A DNA stretch of 16,636 bases. Source: an uncultured Rhodospirillales bacterium. GTDB taxonomy: Bacteria > Pseudomonadota > Alphaproteobacteria > CALMVH01. Position 1 is the stretch's first letter. Each line of letters starts with the position of its first letter. Of the stretch, positions 6,422 through 14,305 are shown in pieces. The position numbers and the translations under genes were made by a program. The DNA is taken from the NCBI GenBank assembly GCA_937873165.1, contig CALMVH010000022.1:1-16636 (forward strand), read 5' to 3'. The notes beneath the pieces are model-generated. The model made no database searches. It saw only the letters and a list, made by a program, of their open reading frames with translations, and was not told the origin of the DNA.

Positions 6422-7662
6422 TCTTTGGCGCGTTCGAACGGCTTGTGGCGTTCCGCTATCTGCGGGCTCGGCGAACTGAGGGATTTATCTCCGTCATCGC
6501 CGCCTTCTCGCTGGTCGGCATCGCGTTGGGTGTCGCCACCCTGATCATCGTGATGTCCGTGATGAACGGGTTCCGGCACGAGCTGCTGGGACGCATTCTG
6601 GGCCTGAATGGCCACATCAACGTCTACGCGCCGTCGGGCTACATGCAGAGCTACGACGATCTTGCGGCCCGCATCCGGGCACTGCCGGGAATCGTATCGG
6701 TGACGCCGCTGGTGGAAGGACAGGCGCTTGTCAGCCAAAACGGGATCGCGGGCGGCGGGGTCGTGCGCGGCATGGCGGCAGACCAGCTGGCGAACAAGGC
6801 AATCGTCGCCATGCACATTGTGGCGGGGTCGCTAAAAGACTTCCACGACGACCGGATCGTTGTCGGTGCGCGCATGGCGGAGCGCTTCGGCGTGCAGGTG
6901 GGTGACCGCTTGACCCTGGTGAGTCCCCAAACCCGCGACACGCCATTTGGGTCGATTCCCCGGTCGCGCGGATACCGCGTTGCCGCGATCTTCGATATCG
7001 GCATGTTCGAATACGACAGCAGCTTCGTGTTCCTGCCGCTCGGTGCCGCGCAAGCCTTTTTCGACATGGATGGCAAGGTGACCGCGCTCGAAGTCATGAT
7101 CCCCGACCCGGACCGGGATCTTTCCGCCGTGTGGAAAGAGATCCACACAATGGATCAGGCGCTGAGGCTCGTCGATTGGCAGGATTCCAACGCAAGCTTC
7201 TTCAACGCGCTGAAAACCGAACGCAACGTGATGTTCCTGATCCTGACGCTGATCATCGTTGTGGCCGCCTTCAATATCATTTCCAGCATGATCATGTTGG
7301 TAAAGGACAAGACGCGGGACATCGCGATCCTGCGCACCATGGGGGCGACCCGGGGCATGATCCTGCGGATTTTCTTCCTGACGGGAACCAGCATCGCGGT
7401 GGCGGGTACGTTCGCCTGCCATCCGCTGGGCGTCGCATTCGCCGCCAACATCGAAAAAATACGCCGGTGGCTGGAACACTTCACCGGCAACAATCTGTTC
7501 GCGCCGGAAATCTACTTCCTTTCGACCCTGCCTGCGATCGTAGAGTGGCCCGAAGTGATCCTGATCGTGACCATGGCCCTCGTCTTGACCTTCCTTGCGA
7601 CCATATTGCCGGCGTTCCGGGCGGCGCGTCTCGATCCGGTCGAAGCCTTGCGTTATGAGTGA
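6418..7662 (+). CDS. lolC: Lipoprotein-releasing ABC transporter permease (LolC/LolE family)
   Basis: This membrane subunit of the Lol system extracts outer-membrane lipoproteins from the inner membrane and passes them to the periplasmic carrier LolA. The 414-residue protein has the expected layout. A first helix (about residues 22-50) follows an N-terminal cytoplasmic stretch with FERLVAFRYLRARR. A large periplasmic domain covers about residues 55-265. Three C-terminal helices follow, with the ABC-contact loop DKTRDIAILRTMGATRGMI between the first two. It ends in PAFRAARLDPVEALRYE, the standard end of MacB/LolC-type permeases. Only one lolC/E-like gene is present, so the transporter is probably built from this one permease. 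The start is in an ATGA overlap with proS, and the end overlaps lolD by 8 nt. The segment FACHPLGVAF in the third helix is less glycine-rich than usual, which I note without drawing a conclusion. Confidence 0.94.
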   Translation: MIFGAFERLVAFRYLRARRTEGFISVIAAFSLVGIALGVATLIIVMSVMNGFRHELLGRILGLNGHINVYAPSGYMQSYDDLAARIRALPGIVSVTPLVEGQALVSQNGIAGGGVVRGMAADQLANKAIVAMHIVAGSLKDFHDDRIVVGARMAERFGVQVGDRLTLVSPQTRDTPFGSIPRSRGYRVAAIFDIGMFEYDSSFVFLPLGAAQAFFDMDGKVTALEVMIPDPDRDLSAVWKEIHTMDQALRLVDWQDSNASFFNALKTERNVMFLILTLIIVVAAFNIISSMIMLVKDKTRDIAILRTMGATRGMILRIFFLTGTSIAVAGTFACHPLGVAFAANIEKIRRWLEHFTGNNLFAPEIYFLSTLPAIVEWPEVILIVTMALVLTFLATILPAFRAARLDPVEALRYE

Positions 7663-8347
7663 GCCGCTCCTGTCGCTGCGCGGGGTGACGCGCGATTTCG
7701 ACCAGGGCGGGACGACCCTGCCGGTGTTGCGTGGGGTCGATCTCGACCTGTATCCGGGCGAGCTGGTCGCGTTGATCGGGCCATCAGGAACGGGTAAATC
7801 AACCTTGCTGCAAATCGCCGGATTACTCGAGCCGCCCACAGCCGGTACTGTCATGATCGAAGGGATCGTGACCGGCAATGCGGGCGAGGCGCGTCGTACG
7901 GTGCTGCGCCGCAGCCATATCGGCTTTGTTTACCAGTTCCACCACCTGCTGCCCGAGTTCTCCGCGGCGGAAAACGTCATCCTGCCGCAGATGATCGCGG
8001 GGAAGTCCCGCAAGGACGCCGCCTTGCGCGCGCGGGACCAGCTTGACCAGGTTGGACTGGCGGCGCGCGAGCAGCATCGGCCTGCACGGTTGTCGGGCGG
8101 TGAGCAGCAACGCGTTGCCATAGCCCGCGCTCTGGCCAACGATCCCAAGATACTTCTTGCCGACGAACCGACGGGAAATCTGGACGGCGGCACGGCCGAG
8201 GGTGTATTTACCCTGTTGGTCGATCTGGTGAGGTCCAGTGGGCTGGCGGCGCTGATCGCGACACATAACCCTCAGCTCGCATCGCGCATGAACCGGATTG
8301 TCGAGATCAGGGAAGGCCGGATTGTGGAGATTTCGCGTGGATCCTGA
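7655..8347 (+). CDS. lolD: Lipoprotein-releasing ABC transporter ATPase LolD
   Basis: This 230-residue ATPase powers the LolCD complex, which releases lipoproteins from the inner membrane. All ABC motifs are intact: Walker A GPSGTGKST at residues 42-50, the Q-loop glutamine near residue 94 (GFVYQFHHLLPEF), the signature LSGGEQQ at 146-152, Walker B ILLADE at 166-171 with the catalytic glutamate, the D-loop NLDGG, and the switch histidine in LIATHN. The HHLLPEFSAAENV stretch after the Q-loop is typical for the LolD/MacB subfamily. The start is the ATG at 7655, giving an 8-nt overlap with lolC. The frame is open upstream to 7595, but that region is lolC coding sequence. The 3' end overlaps the GTG of the next gene, so these genes appear translationally linked. 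Confidence 0.96.
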   Translation: MSEPLLSLRGVTRDFDQGGTTLPVLRGVDLDLYPGELVALIGPSGTGKSTLLQIAGLLEPPTAGTVMIEGIVTGNAGEARRTVLRRSHIGFVYQFHHLLPEFSAAENVILPQMIAGKSRKDAALRARDQLDQVGLAAREQHRPARLSGGEQQRVAIARALANDPKILLADEPTGNLDGGTAEGVFTLLVDLVRSSGLAALIATHNPQLASRMNRIVEIREGRIVEISRGS

Positions 8348-8900
8348 CCAGAAGCCGATAATCGATCTGGGAGGTATTGCCCGGACCACCTACATCGAAC
8401 TGCTCGATACTTTTCCGGTGCTCGGCCGTTTAATCCCCATGCTGGGCAGACGCAACGGCCGCATCGGACTCGCCGCAGCCGCTGCCGGGTTATTTGCCGC
8501 CATGATCTGGGCACGAGTTGAAGCGCAGAGAAGCGCGCAAATGACGGTTGATGTGCAACGTGTCTCGCATTTGCAGCAACTAAACTTGAATATACGGCAG
8601 TACTACCAGGATAATAAGGATTTACCCGCAAAGCTGAGCGATCTTGAAGTCATGGCAAGTCCAACCTATATCAGGGATTGGTATATGTTCGATCCAGGAA
8701 CGCGCATGCCGTTTCACTATGACCAACTGGATCAACACCATTATCAGCTGTGTGCGACTTTTTGGTTTTCGACGAAGGAAGTTGCTCATAAGATCCCTAG
8801 TGATGTTTTGAACCCGGTATGGGATCATAAATCGGGCCCGCAATGCTTTAAGTTCGAGACTCCCGAGTTGCAGGAAGACGATAAGGCGCTGCTTCCCTAG
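8337..8900 (+). CDS. Membrane-anchored protein with pseudopilin-like periplasmic domain, unknown function
   Basis: I do not recognise this 187-residue protein as a named family. It has about 40 residues of N-terminal cytoplasmic sequence, one alanine-rich transmembrane helix at about residues 43-59, and a periplasmic domain of about 125 residues. This begins with a helix (VQRVSHLQQLNLNIRQYYQD) followed by LPAKLSDLE and FDPGTRMPFHYD, a pattern seen in type II/IV pseudopilin-like folds. It then carries YQLCATF and WDHKSGPQCFKF; C139 and C170 may form a disulfide. No prepilin cleavage site is present. The start is the GTG at 8337, overlapping lolD by 11 nt, because GGAG at 8326-8329 is well spaced 7 nt upstream. 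Base composition is clearly different: 8581-8820 has about 45% GC by count (107 of 240), well below the flanking genes. Relatives generally have dnaE directly after lolD. Confidence 0.75.
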   Translation: MDPDQKPIIDLGGIARTTYIELLDTFPVLGRLIPMLGRRNGRIGLAAAAAGLFAAMIWARVEAQRSAQMTVDVQRVSHLQQLNLNIRQYYQDNKDLPAKLSDLEVMASPTYIRDWYMFDPGTRMPFHYDQLDQHHYQLCATFWFSTKEVAHKIPSDVLNPVWDHKSGPQCFKFETPELQEDDKALLP

Positions 8901-8911
8901 CGGAGCTGATA

Positions 8912-11900
8912 ATGGCTGTAGAATCCTTTATCCATCTGCGGGTTCATTCCGCATACTCGCTTTCCGAAGGCGCGATCCCGGTCAAGGCGCTGGTGAAGCT
9001 TTGCCAGAAACACGCCATGCCCGCAGTCGCGATGACCGATACGAACAATCTGTTCGGCGCGTTGGAGTTCGCCATGGCGGCGGCGGATGCGGGCGTTCAA
9101 TCTATTGTCGGATGCCAGCTGGCAGTTGCGGTGAAAGACCTGGCGGAACCCGCTTGCCTGGTTTTGCTGGCACAGAACGATGCCGGGTACGGAAACCTTT
9201 TGAAGCTCGTCAGCCAGGCCCACATGGAGTCGGGCGCTTCGGGGTTGCCGCATATCCCGATCGAGGCTCTTAACGGCGCGTCGGACGGGTTGATCTGCCT
9301 GACCGGAGGACCGAACGGTCCAGTCGGCAAGGCGCTTCAGACCAATCAGCCCGCTCTCGCCGAGACAGTTCTGGCGACGCTGAATCACGCCTTCAAGACG
9401 CGTCTTTATGTGGAACTCCTGCGGCACGGACAAGAGGACGAGCGTCGCACGGAAGCGGGATTTATCGATCTCGCCTACCGCCACGACATTCCGCTGGTCG
9501 CGACCAACGATTGCTTTTTCGCCGCACGAGATATGTATGAGGCGCACGACGCGCTGCTCTGCATCGCCGATGGCGCCTACCTGATCCAGGAAAACCGCCG
9601 GCGAGTCACGCCCGAACACCGGTTCAAGTCGGCTGACGAGATGCGAACTCTGTTCGAGGACTTGCCGGAAGCGGTGGATAATACGGTGGTTATCGCCCGC
9701 CGCTGCGCTTTCCTACTAAAACCGATCAAGCCGATCCTGCCGCGTTTCGCCGATGACGAGGCGGTAGCCATGCGCGCCTTGGCCGTTTCGGGCCTTGAGA
9801 AGCGTCTGGTGCAGCATGTGTTTACCGACACCATGTCCGAAGCGGAACGGAACGAGGCGGCCGCGCCGTACCGCCAGCGCCTGAGCTTCGAAATGGGCGT
9901 AATCGAAGCCATGAAGTTCCCAGGATATTTTCTGATCGTTGCGGATTTCATCCAGTGGGCCAAGGGGCAGGGGATACCGGTGGGTCCAGGCCGCGGTTCG
10001 GGTGCCGGGTCCGTGGTGGCGTGGGCGCTTACCATTACGGACCTCGATCCGCTGCGCTTCGGATTGCTGTTCGAACGCTTCCTCAACCCCGACCGCGTGT
10101 CGATGCCCGACTTCGACATCGACTTCTGCCAGGATCGCCGCGACGAGGTCATCCAGTACGTGCGCCGCCGCTATGGCAACGACCGCGTCGCCCAGATCAT
10201 CACGTTTGGAAAGTTGCAGGCCCGCGCCGTGCTGCGCGATGTCGGCCGCGTCATGCAGATGTCGTACGGCCAGGTGGATCGTATCTGCAAGATGGTGCCG
10301 AACAATCCGGCCAAGCCCGTGAGCCTCGACCAGGCGATCGCCAGCGAGCCGCTGCTGCAGGCGATGCGGCGCGAGGACGAGCAGGTGGCGCGGCTGATGG
10401 ACATGGCACTGAAGCTGGAGGGATTGTACCGCCATGCCTCGACCCATGCGGCGGGCGTGGTGATCGGCGACAGGCCGCTGGATCAGCTGGTACCGCTGTA
10501 CCGCGATCCCAAGTCCGACATGCCCGTCACCCAGTTCAACATGAAATACGTGGAGCAGGCGGGTCTCGTAAAGTTCGACTTTCTCGGGCTTACCACCCTG
10601 ACCATTGTCAAGAAGGCGCAGGATCTGCTGGCGGGATCGGATATCCACGTTGACATCGAGCAGCTGCCGCTGGAGGACAAGCCAACCTACGAGATGCTGG
10701 CAAGGGCCGAAGGCATGGGCGTGTTCCAGCTGGAAAGTTCCGGCATGCGCGACGCACTGCGCCGCCTGAAGCCAAACCGCATCGAGGATATCATTGCGCT
10801 GGTGGCGCTGTACCGTCCCGGTCCGATGGACAACATTCCCCGCTACGGCCGGGTCAAGGATGGGCTGGAACCGGCGGAGTACCCGCATCCAACGCTAGAG
10901 CCGATCCTGAGGGAGACCTTCGGGATCATGGTCTACCAGGAACAGGTAATGCAGATCGCCCAGGTTCTGGCGGGGTACTCCCTAGGAAGTGCAGACCTCC
11001 TGCGCCGCGCCATGGGCAAGAAAATCAAGTCGGAAATGGAGGCCCAGCGCGCGGCTTTCTGCGAAGGCGCCGCCACTCACAATGGCCTGACGCCCGAACG
11101 GGCGGGCGAGATATTCGATCTGGTGGCGAAGTTTGCCGATTACGGCTTCAATAAATCCCATGCCGCGGCTTACGCCTTGGTCGCGTACCAGACCGCATGG
11201 CTGAAGGCGAACTATCCCGTCGAGTTCTTTGCCGCCTCCATGACGCTCGCCATGGACAATACCGACAAGCTTGCCTCTTTCCGGCAGGAACTCGTGCGCA
11301 TGGGCATCAAGCTGCTGCCGCCCGATGTAAACCGATCTGAGGTAGAATTTTCGGTGGAACGGGACGGCCAGGGCCGGAAAGCAGTTCGCTACGCGCTGGC
11401 GGCGGTAAAGGGGGTCGGCGCTGCGGCGATGGAGTCGCTGATTGTCTCGCGGCGCGAGGCCGGTGCGTTCAAGGATATTTTCGATTTTGCCAAGCGCATG
11501 AACGCCCGCGCCATGAACAAGCGGCAAATCGAGGGATTGGCGCAGGCAGGCGCGTTCGACGCATTAAACCCGAACCGCGCGCAGGTCGCCGCGGCAGCCG
11601 ATGCGATGGTGCGCCTGGCGGCGACGGAATCGGAAGAACGCGAGACGGGACAGGTCAACCTGTTCGGCGGCGCTCCGGCGGCGCTTCCCACCTTGAAGCT
11701 TCCTCTTGTCGCGGCCTACGACGCGCTGGAAAAGCTGAAGCGTGAATTCGATGCCGTCGGTTTTTACCTGACCTCGCATCCGCTGGATGCCCACGCGAAA
11801 CCCTTGCGCCGGTTGGGGGTTGTCGCCTCCCATACTTTAGGTAGTCTGTCGGCGCAGGGTGGATCGACCCGGTTCAAGCTGGCGGGCGTCGTGGTCGCGC

Positions 11901-12349
11901 GGCAGGAGCGCACCTCCGCCAAAGGCAGCCGCTTTGCCTTCCTGACCCTCTCGGATGTCAGCGGTATCTACGAAGTGACGATCTTTTCGGAACTGCTGGC
12001 ACAGAACCGCGAGATCATGGAAGCCGGGCGCCTGCTGGTCGTCACCGTCGATGTGCAACGTCAGGGCGACGACATTCGCTTGACGGCGCAGCAGATCGAT
12101 TTGCTCGACAAGGTGCTGGAAACGGCTTTGTCGGGCTTGAAGATCGTCGTTGATCAAACCGCCGACTTTTCGGCGGTCCAGAAGTTGTTCGTAGCCGAAG
12201 CCAAGGGCCGCGTGAAAATCACGGTTTCCGTCAGGCTCCCCGAGCATCGCGAGGCCGTCCTTGATGTGCCCCAGGCGTGGTCCCTGCCGTCCAAAAACCG
12301 GGCTCAGCTGGAAACTCTCGCGGGCGTGCTCGAAGTCGAGGATTTCTAG
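8912..12349 (+). CDS. dnaE: DNA polymerase III subunit alpha (DnaE1 type)
   Basis: This is the catalytic subunit of the replicative DNA polymerase. It has 1145 residues, the usual DnaE1 length. The order is PHP domain (residues 1 to about 210, starting FIHLRVHSAYSLSEG), polymerase core, helix-hairpin-helix region and OB fold (VVVARQERTSAKGSRFAF near residue 995). The catalytic aspartates are visible as D400 and D402 in MPDFDIDFC and D556 in KFDFLGL, matching D401, D403 and D555 of E. coli. A beta-clamp binding motif QVNLF is at residues 914-918. The PHP site lacks several metal ligands (VHSAY rather than HTHxxYS), as in other proteobacterial DnaE proteins, so proofreading should come from a separate DnaQ. 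The ATG at 8912 is preceded by GGAG at 8902-8905, 6 nt away, and 11 nt separate it from the previous gene. Confidence 0.97.
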   Translation: MAVESFIHLRVHSAYSLSEGAIPVKALVKLCQKHAMPAVAMTDTNNLFGALEFAMAAADAGVQSIVGCQLAVAVKDLAEPACLVLLAQNDAGYGNLLKLVSQAHMESGASGLPHIPIEALNGASDGLICLTGGPNGPVGKALQTNQPALAETVLATLNHAFKTRLYVELLRHGQEDERRTEAGFIDLAYRHDIPLVATNDCFFAARDMYEAHDALLCIADGAYLIQENRRRVTPEHRFKSADEMRTLFEDLPEAVDNTVVIARRCAFLLKPIKPILPRFADDEAVAMRALAVSGLEKRLVQHVFTDTMSEAERNEAAAPYRQRLSFEMGVIEAMKFPGYFLIVADFIQWAKGQGIPVGPGRGSGAGSVVAWALTITDLDPLRFGLLFERFLNPDRVSMPDFDIDFCQDRRDEVIQYVRRRYGNDRVAQIITFGKLQARAVLRDVGRVMQMSYGQVDRICKMVPNNPAKPVSLDQAIASEPLLQAMRREDEQVARLMDMALKLEGLYRHASTHAAGVVIGDRPLDQLVPLYRDPKSDMPVTQFNMKYVEQAGLVKFDFLGLTTLTIVKKAQDLLAGSDIHVDIEQLPLEDKPTYEMLARAEGMGVFQLESSGMRDALRRLKPNRIEDIIALVALYRPGPMDNIPRYGRVKDGLEPAEYPHPTLEPILRETFGIMVYQEQVMQIAQVLAGYSLGSADLLRRAMGKKIKSEMEAQRAAFCEGAATHNGLTPERAGEIFDLVAKFADYGFNKSHAAAYALVAYQTAWLKANYPVEFFAASMTLAMDNTDKLASFRQELVRMGIKLLPPDVNRSEVEFSVERDGQGRKAVRYALAAVKGVGAAAMESLIVSRREAGAFKDIFDFAKRMNARAMNKRQIEGLAQAGAFDALNPNRAQVAAAADAMVRLAATESEERETGQVNLFGGAPAALPTLKLPLVAAYDALEKLKREFDAVGFYLTSHPLDAHAKPLRRLGVVASHTLGSLSAQGGSTRFKLAGVVVARQERTSAKGSRFAFLTLSDVSGIYEVTIFSELLAQNREIMEAGRLLVVTVDVQRQGDDIRLTAQQIDLLDKVLETALSGLKIVVDQTADFSAVQKLFVAEAKGRVKITVSVRLPEHREAVLDVPQAWSLPSKNRAQLETLAGVLEVEDF

Positions 12350-12381
12350 GAACACACCTGTTTTGCGCGGCCTGATTTGCA

Positions 12382-12410
12382 TTGCAAAGGTCGATATCTG
12401 CCTGTATCAG
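12382..12410 (+). promoter_or_regulatory. Candidate sigma-70-type promoter of rpsB-tsf
   Basis: TTGCAA (12382-12387) and TATCAG (12405-12410) are separated by exactly 17 nt; each matches its consensus hexamer at 4 of 6 positions. Transcription would begin near 12417 and produce a leader of roughly 115 nt for rpsB. The element lies in the non-coding gap after dnaE, where a promoter for the ribosomal protein genes is expected. The match is moderate and could be chance. Confidence 0.4.
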
Positions 12411-12440
12411 AACCCGTCAACTAACCCTCACGCGTGCTTG

Positions 12441-12494
12441 GCGGAATACGGACTGTCCGTCTTTCGCTCCGGTGTCGGACCTTCGGGCTCGGCG
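12441..12494 (+). promoter_or_regulatory. Two tandem stem-loops in the rpsB leader
   Basis: The 182-nt gap between dnaE and rpsB contains two good potential hairpins. The first pairs GCGGAA (12441-12446) with TTTCGC (12462-12467), continues after a T/C mismatch with ACGG (12448-12451) and CCGT (12457-12460), and has a 5-nt loop. The second (12473-12494) is closed by a CC-TTCG-GG tetraloop and has eight pairs, three of them G-U, with one A/C mismatch. The start codon follows 37 nt later with an AGGA at 12519-12522. In E. coli and other gammaproteobacteria the rpsB leader is structured and is the target of feedback by protein S2; whether the same holds here is inference from position and shape only. 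Confidence 0.4.
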
Positions 12495-12531
12495 GTCACG
12501 CGGCGGATCAACCGGAACAGGATCGAATTCC

Positions 12532-13350
12532 ATGGCTATACCCACGTTCACAATGCGCCAGCTTCTTGAAGCCGGCGTTCACTTCGGCCACCATACGCGC
12601 CGCTGGAACCCGAAGATGGAGCAATACATCTTCGGCGTACGGAACGGCATCCATATCATCAACCTGGAAGACACGGTGCCGATGCTGCATCGGTCGCTGG
12701 AAGCCACGCGCGCCATCGTCGCCAACGGCGGCCGCGTGCTGTTCGTCGGCACCAAGCGGCAGGCTCAGGAAAAGGTCGCCGAAGCCGCGAAGCGCTGCGG
12801 CCAGTACTACGTGAACCATCGCTGGCTGGGCGGCATGCTGACCAACTGGAAGACGATGTCGCTGTCGATCAAGCGTTTGCGCGAGCTCGATGAGCGCCTG
12901 GGCGAGGGGTCCAGCGGCCTGACCAAGAAGGAAACGCTGCAACTGACGCGCGAACGCGACAAGCTGGAGCGCGCGCTGGGCGGCATCAAGGAAATGGGCG
13001 GATTGCCCGACTTGCTGTTCATCATCGACGTGCCGCGCGAAGATATCGCGATCAAGGAAGCCGGCATGCTTAAAATCCCGGTTGTTGCGGTGACCGATAC
13101 CAACGCCGATCCACAGGGCGTGACCTTTCCGATCCCCGGCAACGACGACGCGCTGCGCGCCATTGAACTGTACTGCGACCTGATCGCCGACGCGGTTCTG
13201 GACGGCCTGCATGCCGAGCTGGCGGCATCCGGCACAGATATCGGCGCGATGGATACGCCCGACGAAGTGGTTCCGGGTGAAGGATCGCCCGAGATCCAGC
13301 AATCGGCTACGGGCGTCGAAAGCCACGAAGAAGCCGAAGCCGCCGTATAA
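12532..13350 (+). CDS. rpsB: 30S ribosomal protein S2
   Basis: S2 is a late-assembling protein of the small ribosomal subunit, bound near the head-body junction and needed to recruit S1. From the ATG at 12532 it has 272 residues and begins MAIPTFTMRQLLEAGVHFGH, the usual alphaproteobacterial N terminus. Family blocks include HHTRRWNPKMEQYIFGVRNG, RVLFVGTKRQAQEKVAEAAK, YYVNHRWLGGMLTNWKTM, a coiled-coil-forming helical insertion around residues 115-160 and IPGNDDALRAIELYCDLIAD. The protein is about 30 residues longer than E. coli S2 because of an acidic, probably disordered C-terminal tail rich in Glu, Ser and Pro. The frame is open upstream to 12382, but that part is leader RNA and does not look like S2. 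AGGA at 12519-12522 is the likely ribosome binding site. tsf follows after 29 nt, the conserved pair. Confidence 0.97.
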   Translation: MAIPTFTMRQLLEAGVHFGHHTRRWNPKMEQYIFGVRNGIHIINLEDTVPMLHRSLEATRAIVANGGRVLFVGTKRQAQEKVAEAAKRCGQYYVNHRWLGGMLTNWKTMSLSIKRLRELDERLGEGSSGLTKKETLQLTRERDKLERALGGIKEMGGLPDLLFIIDVPREDIAIKEAGMLKIPVVAVTDTNADPQGVTFPIPGNDDALRAIELYCDLIADAVLDGLHAELAASGTDIGAMDTPDEVVPGEGSPEIQQSATGVESHEEAEAAV

Positions 13351-13379
13351 TCACCACCTTTTGATACGAAGAAACAGAC

Positions 13380-14303
13380 ATGACTGAAATCAGTGCAACC
13401 ATGGTTCGCGATCTGCGCGAGCGATCCGGTGCAGGCATGATGGACTGCAAGAAAGCCTTGAACGAGAACGGCGGCGACATGGATGCAGCCGTTGACTGGC
13501 TGCGCAAGAAGGGACTTGCCGCCGCCGCGAAAAAGTCTGGCCGCGTCGCGGCCGAAGGATTGATCGTGGCTTTGGCGGAGGGCACGGAAGGCGTGGTTCT
13601 GGAGGTGAACTCGGAAACCGACTTCGTCGCCCGTAACGACCAGTTCCAGAACTTTGCACGGTCCTCCGGCGAGGTCGCGATGAAATCCAAGTCGTCGATA
13701 GAGGATCTGAAGTCGGAACAGCATCCCAGCGGCAAGACCATCGAGGAAGAGCTGACCACGCTGATCGCGACGGTGGGGGACAACATGAACCTGCGCCGCG
13801 TGGCGCATCTGCAGGTCGATCAGGGAGCGGTTGTCAGCGACCTGCCCAGCCCGGTCGTGCCGGGTCTCGGCAAGCTCGGCGTACTGGTTGCGCTGGAATC
13901 GGCAGGTGACCAGACCAAGCTCGCGGCGCTTGGAAAGCAGCTCGCGATGCACGTGGCGGCAGCTCGCCCGGAGGCTCTCACCGTCGCCGACGTCGATCCC
14001 GGCGCTCTGGTGCGGGAGAAGTCGGTCCTGACGGAGCAGGCAATCGCCAGCGGCAAGACGCCTGAGATCGCGGCAAAGATGGTCGATGGCCGTATCCGCA
14101 AGTACTACGAGGAAGTGGTTCTCCTGGAACAGGTTTTCGTGATCGATGGCGAGACAAAGATCGCCAAGGTGATCGAAACCGCCTCGACGGACATCGGTTC
14201 GCCCATCACCCTGGCCGGCTTCGTGCGCTTCGGCCTGGGCGAGGGCATCGAAAAGGAACAGGGCGACTTCGCGGCCGAGGTTGCCGCCCAGGCAGGTCTC
14301 TGA
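13380..14303 (+). CDS. tsf: Elongation factor Ts
   Basis: EF-Ts is the guanine nucleotide exchange factor that reloads EF-Tu with GTP during translation. The 307-residue protein starts with the UBA-like domain: MVRDLRERSGAGMMDCKKAL, then DWLRKKGLAAAAKKSGR. The conserved TDFVARND motif that contacts EF-Tu follows near residues 79-86. Two core subdomains come next, with LRRVAHLQ and MHVAAARPEAL. Near the C terminus are GKTPEIAAKMVDGRIRKYYEEVVLLEQ and FVRFGLGEGIEKEQGDFAAEV. The length is normal for alphaproteobacteria. It lies 29 nt behind rpsB without a terminator between them, and 2 nt before pyrH, so the rpsB promoter may drive all following genes. Only a weak purine stretch (GAAGAAA) precedes the ATG. 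Confidence 0.97.
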   Translation: MTEISATMVRDLRERSGAGMMDCKKALNENGGDMDAAVDWLRKKGLAAAAKKSGRVAAEGLIVALAEGTEGVVLEVNSETDFVARNDQFQNFARSSGEVAMKSKSSIEDLKSEQHPSGKTIEEELTTLIATVGDNMNLRRVAHLQVDQGAVVSDLPSPVVPGLGKLGVLVALESAGDQTKLAALGKQLAMHVAAARPEALTVADVDPGALVREKSVLTEQAIASGKTPEIAAKMVDGRIRKYYEEVVLLEQVFVIDGETKIAKVIETASTDIGSPITLAGFVRFGLGEGIEKEQGDFAAEVAAQAGL

Positions 14304-14305
14304 TC

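Noticed and set aside
9716..10888. A 390-codon minus-strand open frame opposite dnaE
   Set aside because: Shadow of dnaE; low-complexity His/Arg/Gln composition and no family motif.
12382..12531. N-terminal extension of rpsB by about 50 codons
   Set aside because: The frame is open from a TTG, but the conserved S2 N terminus starts at 12532 behind an AGGA site, and the extension has no S2-like sequence.
12807..13952. A 381-codon minus-strand open frame across rpsB and tsf
   Set aside because: It crosses two conserved genes and the gap between them, with no motif; the frame stays open because of codon bias in the genes on the other strand.
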